Shown here: positions 1 through 6,000 of the stretch, piece after piece
Position numbering within the stretch: the stretch's first letter is position 1
How the letters are laid out: each line of letters begins with the position of its first letter
NCBI GenBank assembly: GCA_016779015.1
Contig: JADHOK010000040.1
Location: forward strand, 1 to 11,526
Length of the DNA: 11,526 nt
Source of the DNA: PS1 clade bacterium
GTDB taxonomy: Bacteria; Pseudomonadota; Alphaproteobacteria; RS24
Direction: 5' to 3'
Translations under genes and position numbers: made by a program
Notes under the pieces: generated by a model
Databases searched by the model: none
What the model saw: only the letters and a program-made list of their open reading frames with translations
Told to the model about the DNA's origin: nothing

Positions 1-158
1 ACACAGCGGTCGTAAACCTCGCGTGCCAGCAGGCGCAACGGCAGGCCGATCATGCCGCTTTGATGCGCCAGCAGCCGCTCCATGGCGAGATGGGTTTTAC
101 CGGTATTGGTCGGCCCCAAAACAACCCGCAATTGTGGTGAAAATCCGCGTCTGGACAT
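1..158 (-). CDS. SUV3/MgpS-like DEAD-box superfamily helicase, N-terminal fragment
   Basis: This is the first 52 codons of a minus-strand gene that continues beyond the left edge. The translation contains GPTNTGKTHLAMERLL (Walker A, lysine at about residue 22) followed by GMIGLPLRLLAREVYDR. That pairing is characteristic of the SUPV3L1/SUV3-type helicases found in alphaproteobacteria and mitochondria, which unwind RNA during RNA turnover. The function is inferred from the family, since the DEAD-box and later motifs are outside the window. I chose the ATG at 158 because GGTGA (163-167 on the plus strand as TCACC) lies 4 nt upstream and the protein reaches the P-loop after about 14 residues. 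The frame stays open upstream to a TAA at 282-284, so GTG starts at 212 or 272 would add up to 38 residues and cannot be excluded. The gene is divergent from the acyl-CoA dehydrogenase gene. Confidence 0.85.
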   Translation of the reverse strand, partial: MSRRGFSPQLRVVLGPTNTGKTHLAMERLLAHQSGMIGLPLRLLAREVYDRC

Positions 159-516
159 GCGCTCACCATGACCAAGCTGGACCGTTTTGGCAAGTGTCTC
201 GCGGGCATTCACGCGTTTTGCGACGATTTGTCGGGCTTCGATAGGGCGAATCGGCAAGCCGGTGAGAATCACTGATTCGCATTATGCTGAACGGGCGAAT
301 CAAAAAAGCCGTTTTATCCTGAACAGTTAGAGAACGAAGCGGGTCCGAATCACTTACATAGTAGCCGTGCTGTTTCTGTTCACCACTACATATGGTGGGT
401 GCGCATATTGTCTCCCCCGAGTTTGGCGCGCGCTTATGCCTTGCAAAACCCCCCATGCGCCGCCATGATGCAAGCCTTGCATAGCGCTTCTAAGGTGAAA
501 AGGGAGGGGTTTTTCC
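159..516. other. Divergent intergenic region, helicase / acyl-CoA dehydrogenase
   Basis: I see no convincing gene in this interval. Up to 272 it could be an N-terminal extension of the helicase if a GTG start is used. It holds the ribosome binding site of the acyl-CoA dehydrogenase gene (GGGAGGGG at 502-509, 7 nt before the ATG at 517), a weak promoter-like pair (TTGCAA at 441-446, 17 nt, CATGAT at 464-469), a perfect 15-bp palindrome at 468-482, and a looser inverted repeat with CACCA/TGGTG arms at 381-397. The palindrome overlaps the right edge of the weak -10, as an operator would. No experimental start site can be deduced from the sequence. Confidence 0.6.
468..482. promoter_or_regulatory. 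Perfect 15-bp palindrome, candidate operator
   Basis: ATGCAAG-C-CTTGCAT is a perfect 7-bp inverted repeat with a 1-nt centre, 34 bp upstream of the acyl-CoA dehydrogenase ATG. A half-site-like CCTTGCAA occurs at 439-446. Fatty-acid degradation genes are often controlled by TetR- or GntR-type repressors that bind such symmetric sites, so an operator is a reasonable inference. The regulator itself is not in the window and the sequence does not match a motif I can name. Confidence 0.4.
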
Positions 517-1809
517 ATGGATTTCGCGATACCGGACGACATTCGCACATATCTCGCAGCTCTGGATGATTTCATCGAAAAGGAAATCGTGCCCCTGCAA
601 ATGGAAAACGACAATAATCGGTTTTTCGACCATCGCCGCGAACACGCGCGCACTGATTGGGATAATCAGGGCCTGCCGCGCCCCGAATGGGAAGAGCTGC
701 TGCGCGAAATGCGCCGCCGCGCCGATAAGGCTGGGCATTTGCGCTTCGGCTTGCCGAAAGAATATGGCGGGGCCGATGGCTCGAACCTCGCTATGGCCTG
801 TATCCGCGAACATTTGGCGCATAAAGGGCTTGGCCTGCACAATGACTTGCAAAATGAAAGCTCGATTGTCGGCAATTTTCCGCAAGTGCTTATGTTCCGC
901 GATTTCGGCACGCCCGACCAAGCCGATGATTTTATCAACGGCATGTTGGCCGGCACGCATCGCATTTGTTTCGGGCTGACCGAGCCCGAGCATGGCTCCG
1001 ACGCGACTTGGATGGAGACCAAAGGGGTGCGCGAGACGCGCGACGGTGTCGATGGCTGGCTGCTGAATGGCGAGAAAATGTGGACCACCGGCATGCATGT
1101 GGCGAGCCATGTCATGCTGTTTGCCCGCACCTCAGGCGATGATGGCGCGGCCAGAGGCATTACCTGTTTTCTGGTGCCGGCCGATGATCCGGGCGTCAAG
1201 ATTGAAGAATATATGTGGACCTTCAACATGCCGACTGACCACCCACGGGTTTCTTTCACCAATATTTGGGTGCCCGATAGCGCCATATTCGGCGAGCCGG
1301 AAAACGGCCTCGCTTTGGCGCAGCACTTCGTGCATGAAAACCGTATTCGCCAAGCCGCCAGTGGCGTCGGCGCGGCGCAATATTGCATCGACCAATCGGT
1401 TGCTTATGCCAAAGCGCGCGCGCCGTTCGGCAAGCCGCTCTCGACCAACCAAGCCATCCAGTTTCCGCTCACCGAGTTGCACACGGAATGCGAGATGATA
1501 CGCAATCTGGTTTACAAGACGGCGGCGCAAATGGACGAGATGTCGAAACCCGATGTGGCGATCTATCTCTCCGACAAAGTGTCGATGTGCAATTACCGCG
1601 CCAATCGATTGGTTTGCGAGGCGGCCGACCGCGCCATTCAAGTGCATGGCGGTATTGGGTATTCGCGCCATATGCCGTTTGAACATATTTACCGCCACCA
1701 TCGGCGCTACCGTATCACCGAAGGCTCTGAGGAAATTCAAATCCGCAAAGTAGCGGCGCATTTATTCGGTTTTATCGACCCCGGCAAAACGCGTAAGAAA
1801 AAGGCTTAG
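517..1809 (+). CDS. Acyl-CoA dehydrogenase, FAD-dependent
   Basis: The 430-residue protein is a full-length member of the acyl-CoA dehydrogenase family, which introduces the alpha-beta double bond into acyl-CoA thioesters and passes electrons from FAD to ETF. An N-terminal helical domain covers roughly 1-145. The middle beta domain starts with FGLTEPEHGSDAT (152-164), the usual signature, and NGEKMWTTG (184-192). The C-terminal helical domain has RAPFGKPLSTNQAIQF (301-316) and VHGGIGYSRHMPFEHIYR (376-393). Glu402 in RITEGSEEIQIRK aligns with the catalytic base position of the medium-chain enzyme. The extended N-terminus and the length fit the larger ACAD10/11-like or FadE-like bacterial enzymes; the substrate cannot be told. 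The start is supported by GGGAGGGG 7 nt upstream. A thioesterase gene follows after 3 nt, suggesting a two-gene unit for acyl-CoA metabolism. The C-terminal RKKKA tail is short and basic. Confidence 0.95.
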   Translation: MDFAIPDDIRTYLAALDDFIEKEIVPLQMENDNNRFFDHRREHARTDWDNQGLPRPEWEELLREMRRRADKAGHLRFGLPKEYGGADGSNLAMACIREHLAHKGLGLHNDLQNESSIVGNFPQVLMFRDFGTPDQADDFINGMLAGTHRICFGLTEPEHGSDATWMETKGVRETRDGVDGWLLNGEKMWTTGMHVASHVMLFARTSGDDGAARGITCFLVPADDPGVKIEEYMWTFNMPTDHPRVSFTNIWVPDSAIFGEPENGLALAQHFVHENRIRQAASGVGAAQYCIDQSVAYAKARAPFGKPLSTNQAIQFPLTELHTECEMIRNLVYKTAAQMDEMSKPDVAIYLSDKVSMCNYRANRLVCEAADRAIQVHGGIGYSRHMPFEHIYRHHRRYRITEGSEEIQIRKVAAHLFGFIDPGKTRKKKA

Positions 1810-1812
1810 CCC

Positions 1813-2259
1813 ATGTCTGTACCCGAAGGGTGGACGCCGCTCGATTTCGGCAACCGCTTCGACCATCTCGATACGCATTTCATCGAACATGTCGGCCCGG
1901 TCTATATGCGCGGGGCCGATAAGGAACGCCAGCTTGGTTTTGAAGTGTTGCCGCATATGTGCAATCCGGCCGGCATTTGCCATGGCGGCATGTTGATGTC
2001 GGTCATGGATGTTGGGCTGGCATTCATTTTGCACAATGCGATGGGCAAGCATGTGTTCACCCCCTCGGTCAGTTTCAATTTCGATTTTGTCGCGCCGGGT
2101 CAAAAAGGAGATTTTCTGATTTGCGAAGGCGAATGCACGCGGCATACGAAAAATACCGGTTTTGTTAGCGGTCGCCTCATCGGCAAGGACGGGCCGGTGA
2201 TCACCGGCAGCGGCATTATGAAAATCACCAATATCGGTTTTGACGACAACGCCGAATAG
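1813..2259 (+). CDS. PaaI-type hotdog-fold thioesterase
   Basis: The 148-residue protein is the usual length for a single hotdog domain of the PaaI/YigI family, which hydrolyses acyl-CoA thioesters. The motif N51-P-A-G54-I-C-H57-G58-G59 followed by D66 in MSVMDVGLA corresponds to the family's HGG signature and catalytic acidic residue on the long hotdog helix. FTPSVSFNFDFVAPGQKGD (82-100) matches the following strand, which helps shape the acyl pocket. The ATG comes 3 nt after the stop of the acyl-CoA dehydrogenase gene, with only a weak purine-rich site (AAAAAGG) overlapping the end of that gene, so translational coupling is likely. It probably trims or recycles CoA esters in the same pathway as its neighbour. 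The specific substrate is unknown, and a phenylacetate-pathway role is not indicated because no other paa genes are visible. Confidence 0.9.
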   Translation: MSVPEGWTPLDFGNRFDHLDTHFIEHVGPVYMRGADKERQLGFEVLPHMCNPAGICHGGMLMSVMDVGLAFILHNAMGKHVFTPSVSFNFDFVAPGQKGDFLICEGECTRHTKNTGFVSGRLIGKDGPVITGSGIMKITNIGFDDNAE

Positions 2260-2276
2260 ATCGGCGGCAAAACAAC

Positions 2277-2305
2277 TTGACGGGCTGACAGCCTTTTTCT
2301 ATATC
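2277..2305 (+). promoter_or_regulatory. Sigma70-type promoter of rpmB
   Basis: A -35 box TTGACG (2277-2282) and a -10 box TATATC (2300-2305) are separated by exactly 17 nt, giving an expected start near 2312 and a leader of about 73 nt. The spacer contains a perfect 11-bp palindrome, GGCTG-A-CAGCC (2283-2293), followed by a T-rich stretch. That could be an operator, or a weak end signal for the upstream thioesterase transcript. Confidence 0.75.
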
Positions 2306-2325
2306 AAACCCACGAGCGGGCCATT

Positions 2326-2354
2326 TGGCCCTATTTTCATGGTCCTTAGGGCCA
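2326..2354 (+). promoter_or_regulatory. Hairpin in the rpmB 5' leader
   Basis: TGGCCCTA (2326-2333) pairs perfectly with TAGGGCCA (2347-2354), giving an 8-bp GC-rich stem and a 13-nt loop, 30 nt before the rpmB start codon. No T-run follows, so it is not an intrinsic terminator. It lies within the predicted leader and could be a regulatory element, for instance for autogenous control by the ribosomal protein, or simply a stabilising 5' structure. Confidence 0.45.
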
Positions 2355-2384
2355 GACAGACGGCCAATAAATTGGGAGTGACCC

Positions 2385-2666
2385 ATGTCACGTGTATGCG
2401 AACTGACCGGCAAATCGGTAATGAGCGGCAATAATGTAAGCCATGCGATGAATAAAACGCGGCGTCGCTTTTTGCCCAATCTGCAGCAAGTCAGCCTGCC
2501 AAGCGAGGCTTTGGGTCGTGCGCTGAAGTTCCGCATCTCGGCCAATGCGCTGCGTTCGGTTGAGCATAATGGCGGTATCGATGCTTTTCTTCTGAAAGCC
2601 AAGGACGCGCATTTATCGTCCAAAGCGTTGAAGCTGAAAAAGCAAATCGTCGCCAAACAAGCCTAA
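2385..2666 (+). CDS. rpmB: 50S ribosomal protein L28
   Basis: The 93-residue basic protein begins MSRVCELTGKSVMSGNNVSH, the L28 signature, and continues with NKTRRRFLPNLQQVSLPS, matching the family's conserved N-terminal half. L28 is a component of the large ribosomal subunit. Only one cysteine is present (Cys5), so this is the form without the paired CxxC zinc motif. The length is slightly above the roughly 78 residues of the Escherichia coli protein and typical of alphaproteobacteria, where the C-terminus is extended and lysine-rich. The start is fixed by GGAG at 2375-2378, 6 nt upstream. The gene appears monocistronic: it has its own strong promoter and an intrinsic terminator directly downstream, and rpmG is not adjacent. 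Confidence 0.97.
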   Translation: MSRVCELTGKSVMSGNNVSHAMNKTRRRFLPNLQQVSLPSEALGRALKFRISANALRSVEHNGGIDAFLLKAKDAHLSSKALKLKKQIVAKQA

Positions 2667-2682
2667 GTCAGGCGGTAAAGTA

Positions 2683-2706
2683 GAGGCAGCTTGCGGCTGC
2701 TTTTTT
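2683..2706 (+). terminator. Intrinsic terminator of rpmB
   Basis: GCAGC (2686-2690), a 5-nt loop and GCTGC (2696-2700) are followed directly by six T residues (2701-2706), 16 nt after the rpmB stop codon. The stem can be extended by a few A-T and G-T pairs into the T-run. This is a classic rho-independent terminator layout. Confidence 0.8.
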
Positions 2707-2756
2707 AAGTAATTAGCGTTATTTTAATGTGTTGCGTCTAAGTTATGAAGACGTTG

Positions 2757-2791
2757 CGTTTGTGGTTTTTTTTCAACAGTAGCTACAAACG
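2757..2791 (+). promoter_or_regulatory. Stem-loop upstream of the 54-aa small ORF
   Basis: CGTTTGT (2757-2763) pairs perfectly with ACAAACG (2785-2791). The stem continues with G-T, G-C and further weak pairs, and the loop contains much of an eight-T run (2766-2773). The right arm ends at the first base of GGACGG, the only purine-rich stretch that could serve as a ribosome binding site for the ATG at 2803. The structure could therefore influence translation of the small ORF. It is not a normal terminator, because the T-run is in the loop and not after the stem. Confidence 0.4.
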
Positions 2792-2802
2792 GACGGCGCC
2801 TC

Positions 2803-2967
2803 ATGACACTTTCTCACACAACGCATCAAAAAAGCTCGCATAAAAAAACGCGTAAAAAACCGGCTGTTTCCGGCCTCATTATCGGCCTGTTGGTCGTGAC
2901 CGCCCTCGCGGCACCATCTAAAAAGGGCGTTTTATTATCTGCGCGCGACCGCCGAATTTTAAATTAG
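2803..2967 (+). CDS. Small basic single-pass membrane protein, 54 aa, unknown
   Basis: An ATG at 2803 opens a 54-codon frame ending in TAG at 2965-2967. The N-terminal 20 residues are rich in His, Lys and Arg (HQKSSHKKTRKKP at 8-20), followed by a hydrophobic stretch AVSGLIIGLLVVTALAA (21-37) and a short basic tail ending RDRRILN. That layout fits a small inner-membrane protein, with positive residues on both sides of the segment, so orientation is unclear. A signal peptide cut after ALA or AA would leave only about 17 residues. The possible ribosome binding site is weak (GGACGG, 7 nt upstream). It lies between the rpmB terminator and the convergent cobT gene, with its stop 9 nt from the cobT stop. 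I do not recognise a family. It may be a real small protein or a chance frame in AT-rich DNA. Confidence 0.45.
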   Translation: MTLSHTTHQKSSHKKTRKKPAVSGLIIGLLVVTALAAPSKKGVLLSARDRRILN

Positions 2968-2973
2968 GGCGGT
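2948..2973. terminator. Inverted repeat between convergent small ORF and cobT, possible bidirectional terminator
   Basis: ACCGCC (2948-2953) and GGCGGT (2968-2973) form a 6-bp GC stem. Inside it, AATTT/AAATT (2955-2959 and 2961-2965) extends the pairing. It sits over the stop codon of the small ORF and just past the cobT stop at 2977. No clean T-run follows on either strand, although the minus-strand transcript meets CTTTTT about 25 nt beyond. Termination is therefore plausible but not certain. Confidence 0.45.
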
Positions 2974-2976
2974 TTG

Positions 2977-4920
2977 CTAACTCGATGAGCCGCGCACCGG
3001 TGCCGCGCTTGTGCGCACGCCGCCGCGACCCGCCGCGGTTCTGCCGCCCGCTTTACCGGCGGCTTTCAGCGCACCGGTATTGACGCCTTTTTCTTTTTTC
3101 ACCGCCTCGTTTTCGTCAAACAATTCGGCCAGCTTGTCGGTCATGGCCCCGCCCAATTGCTCGGCATCGACAATGGTCACGGCGCGGCGATAATAGCGCG
3201 TCACGTCATGGCCGATACCGATGGCGATAAGCTCGACAGGCGATTGCGTCTCAATATCTTCAATGACATTGCGCAGATGTTTTTCCAGATAATTGCCCGC
3301 ATTCACCGATAGGGTTGAATCATCAACCGGTGCGCCGTCGGAAATCACCATTAAAATGCGGCGTTGTTCGGGCCGCGCCAGCAAGCGGTTATGCGCCCAG
3401 ATAAGCGCCTCGCCATCGATATTTTCTTTCAGCAAACCCTCGCGCATCATCAGGCCGAGGTTTTTGCGCGCCCGCCGCCACGGCGCATCAGCACTTTTAT
3501 AAATAATATGGCGCAGGTCATTGAGACGCCCCGGATGGCCCGGCTTGCCGTTCGACATCCATACTTCGCGCGCTTGCCCGCCTTTCCAGGCGCGGGTGGT
3601 GAAACCCAAAATTTCGGTCTTCACATTGCACCGTTCCAACGTGCGGGCCAGAATATCGGCGCACATGGCGGCCACGGTAATCGGGCGCCCGCGCATGGAG
3701 CCGGAATTGTCGATCAGCAGCGTTACCACCGTATCGCGAAACTTGGTGTCGCTTTCCATTTTATAGGAGAGCGGCTGCATCGGATCCATAATGATGCGTG
3801 ACAGCCGCGCCGGGTCGAGATAGCCCTCTTCGAGGTCAAATTCCCAGCTGCGATTTTGCTTGGCTTGCAAGCGGCGCTGTAGGCGATTGGCGAGGCGCGC
3901 CACCACGCCTTGCATTTGTTGCAATTGCTGGTCGAGATATTGGCGCAAGCGCTCCAGCTCTTCAGCGTCGCACAGCTCCTCGGCTTCAATGGTCTCGTCA
4001 AATTGCGAGGTGTAAATATTATAGGCCGATTTTTCCGGATTGAGCGGGCCGTCAGGGGCGTAAGGCTGGGCCGCTTCGCCGGCTTCTTCGCCATCGCTTT
4101 CGCCCTCAATCTCATCGCCTTCCATTTGCAGCGTCTGCTCGTCGCCTTCTTCCATGGCGGCGTCGCCGATCTCCATTTCATCGGCTGACATGCCGTCCGG
4201 GCTTTCGGCCTGACCGCCTTCGCCATCTTGCGGGCCGTCTTCGCCGTCTTGGCCGTCGCCTTCTTCGCCGTCGCCTTCTTCGCTTTCACCGGCCGCATCG
4301 GTGAGGCCCAAATCAACCAATATATCGCGGGTCAATTCGCCGAATTGTTTCTGGTCATCGACCGCGCCTTCAAGCGCCCCCAGCTTATCGCCGACGCGCT
4401 CATCGACCCAGCCGCGCCACGCTTCGACAACGCCCTCGGCGGCCGGTGGCGGTGCCAGGCCGGTCAATTGTTCGCGCACCATAAAGCCCAGCGCCTCGGC
4501 CAATGGCGCGTCCTCGCGGCTCATGGCGTCGCCATAACCAAGTTTGGTGCAGCGCACCTGATGCATGGCGTTGATATTCGTGCCGACGCCGGCCATAGCG
4601 CGCGCGCCCAAAGCTTCGCAGCGCGCCGTTTCAGCGGCATCGAAAGAGGCACGCGCATCGGTTTCCGACGGCGCAATGGCGGCCGTAATCGCGGCATCGT
4701 GATGGGCCAGTTGCAGGGCAAAACTATCGGATTGGCCGCGGACATTTTGTCGGTCGGCCGGGTCGAGGTCGCGCGCCGGTTGCGGCAAGCGCGCTTTCAA
4801 ACCGGCGAGCGCCGGTTTTTCCGTGCCGAAGCTGACCGAGAGCTCGGCCTCTTCGGCAATCGAGCGCATGGTTTGCGTCAGCGCACGTTTAAATTCTTCG
4901 ACCGGGGATTTTTCTGTCAC
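2977..4920 (-). CDS. cobT: Cobaltochelatase-type CobT, VWA/MIDAS protein
   Basis: The 647-residue protein matches CobT, which with the AAA+ protein CobS forms the ATP-driven chaperone part of aerobic cobaltochelatase; CobN carries the chelatase site. The N-terminal helical region (1-205) leads to a very acidic linker (about 209-284, almost all Asp, Glu and Gly), then a helical region with many Gln and Arg (about 315-355), then a C-terminal von Willebrand A domain (about 395-600). The MIDAS motif is D404-N-S-G-S408 in TLLIDNSGSMRGRP, with a further acidic cluster at SDGAPVDDS (527-535). The last 40 residues (608-647) are a Gly/Ala/Arg/Lys-rich basic tail that looks like an addition to the domain. 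The start is a GTG 11 nt after the cobS stop, with GGATAGGG between them. Because cobN is not nearby, the chelatase role is a family-based assumption. Confidence 0.93.
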   Translation of the reverse strand: MTEKSPVEEFKRALTQTMRSIAEEAELSVSFGTEKPALAGLKARLPQPARDLDPADRQNVRGQSDSFALQLAHHDAAITAAIAPSETDARASFDAAETARCEALGARAMAGVGTNINAMHQVRCTKLGYGDAMSREDAPLAEALGFMVREQLTGLAPPPAAEGVVEAWRGWVDERVGDKLGALEGAVDDQKQFGELTRDILVDLGLTDAAGESEEGDGEEGDGQDGEDGPQDGEGGQAESPDGMSADEMEIGDAAMEEGDEQTLQMEGDEIEGESDGEEAGEAAQPYAPDGPLNPEKSAYNIYTSQFDETIEAEELCDAEELERLRQYLDQQLQQMQGVVARLANRLQRRLQAKQNRSWEFDLEEGYLDPARLSRIIMDPMQPLSYKMESDTKFRDTVVTLLIDNSGSMRGRPITVAAMCADILARTLERCNVKTEILGFTTRAWKGGQAREVWMSNGKPGHPGRLNDLRHIIYKSADAPWRRARKNLGLMMREGLLKENIDGEALIWAHNRLLARPEQRRILMVISDGAPVDDSTLSVNAGNYLEKHLRNVIEDIETQSPVELIAIGIGHDVTRYYRRAVTIVDAEQLGGAMTDKLAELFDENEAVKKEKGVNTGALKAAGKAGGRTAAGRGGVRTSAAPVRGSSS

Positions 4921-4931
4921 GCCCTATCCGA

Positions 4932-5945
4932 TTAATTATCTGCCAGAACCGATACCGCGCTGTCGGGCAGGTCATCGCCGAAGCAGCGTTGATAGAACTC
5001 GGCAACGGTCGGGCGTTCCAGCTCGTCGCATTTGTTCAAAAAGGTCAGTTGGAAAGCCAGCGCCACATCATTGCCGAGGATTTCGGCATTTTCGGCCCAG
5101 GTCAGAACCGTCCGCGGGCTCATCACGGTCGAAATATCACCATTGATGAAAGCGGCGCGCGTCAGGTCAGCGACCCGCACCATGGCAGAGATTTTCTCGC
5201 GCCCCTCCGCGCCCTCATAACCCGGCGCTTTGGCGTGCACAATATCGGTTTCCTTGTCATGCGCCAGATAGTTAAGCGTGGTGACAATGTTCCAGCGGTC
5301 CATCTGGCCCTGGTTGATTTGCTGCGTGCCGTGATAAAGCCCGCTCGTGTCGCCAAGCCCGATTGTATTGGTGGTGGCGAAGAGACGGAAAAACGGGTTC
5401 GGGCGAATGACTTTGTTTTGGTCGAGAAGCGTCAGCTTACCGGCAACCTCCAGCACGCGCTGGATAACAAACATCACATCGGGGCGACCGGCGTCATATT
5501 CGTCAAACACCAATGCCACCGGATTTTGCAGCGCCCATGGCAAAATGCCTTCCTGAAACTCGGTGATTTGCTTGCCGTCTTTCAACACAATCGCATCCTT
5601 ACCGACCAGATCGATACGGCTGACATGGCTGTCGAGATTGACCCGCACGCATGGCCAGTTGAGGCGCGCTGCAATCTGCTCAATATGGGTCGATTTACCG
5701 GTGCCGTGATAGCCTTGCACCATGACGCGGCGGTTATGGGCAAAACCGGCCAACAGCGCCAAAGTAGTTTGCTTGTCGAACAGATAATTCTCGTCAAAAT
5801 CCGGCACATATTCATTGTGCTCGGAAAAAGCCGGCACTTTCATATCAATATCAACGCCGAAAACCTCGCGCGCATCGACCTCGGTATCGGGGGCCTCCGG
5901 CATGGGTCCATTTGGCGTAGCTGTCGTTTGTGCCGCTTTACTCAT
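4932..5945 (-). CDS. cobS: Cobaltochelatase-type CobS, AAA+ ATPase
   Basis: The 337-residue protein is the usual length for CobS, a MoxR-like AAA+ ATPase that assembles with CobT and drives cobalt insertion by CobN into hydrogenobyrinic acid a,c-diamide. The sequence shows the CobS N-terminal helical segment (about 28-58), Walker A GYHGTGKST (78-86, Lys84), Walker B ALVFDEYD (144-151), and a sensor-1 region RLFATTNTIG (187-196). QMDRW (214-218) lies where the Arg-containing motif is expected. The ATG at 5945 has an excellent GGAG 6 nt upstream. It follows the DnaJ-like gene by 55 nt on the same strand and precedes cobT by 11 nt, so the three are probably one transcript. No residue essential to nucleotide binding is missing. 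Confidence 0.94.
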   Translation of the reverse strand: MSKAAQTTATPNGPMPEAPDTEVDAREVFGVDIDMKVPAFSEHNEYVPDFDENYLFDKQTTLALLAGFAHNRRVMVQGYHGTGKSTHIEQIAARLNWPCVRVNLDSHVSRIDLVGKDAIVLKDGKQITEFQEGILPWALQNPVALVFDEYDAGRPDVMFVIQRVLEVAGKLTLLDQNKVIRPNPFFRLFATTNTIGLGDTSGLYHGTQQINQGQMDRWNIVTTLNYLAHDKETDIVHAKAPGYEGAEGREKISAMVRVADLTRAAFINGDISTVMSPRTVLTWAENAEILGNDVALAFQLTFLNKCDELERPTVAEFYQRCFGDDLPDSAVSVLADN

Positions 5946-6000
5946 CGTTTTCTCCGAAAATTAATCGCTTGCTTGGAAAGGTGTTAGCAGAAAGGCCGAC

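Noticed and set aside
381..397. CACCA/TGGTG inverted repeat as a second operator
   Set aside because: Only 5-bp arms with mismatched centre; too weak to list separately from the intergenic description.
163..456. 97-codon minus-strand frame in the left intergenic region
   Set aside because: It ends in a different frame from the helicase, has no ribosome binding site and its peptide shows no domain; it mostly spans the control region.
490..1110. Long minus-strand frame opposite the acyl-CoA dehydrogenase
   Set aside because: It is fully antisense to a clear full-length enzyme and its peptide has no recognisable family features; GC-rich DNA gives such shadows.
2225..2656. 143-codon minus-strand frame covering rpmB
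   Set aside because: It is antisense to an unmistakable L28 gene and its promoter, and lacks any start signal.
4141..4280. Repeated CTTC/GCCGTC-like units suggesting a DNA repeat array
   Set aside because: These are repeated Glu/Asp/Gly codons of the CobT acidic linker, known for this family, and not a spaced CRISPR-like or tandem array.
4228..4935. 235-codon plus-strand frame opposite cobT
   Set aside because: It is the antisense of the acidic linker and N-terminal region of CobT; the alternating Ala/Val/Phe composition is the mirror of Asp/Glu/Gly codons.
4989..5987. 332-codon plus-strand frame opposite cobS
   Set aside because: It is antisense to a complete CobS with intact Walker motifs and no plausible start site of its own.
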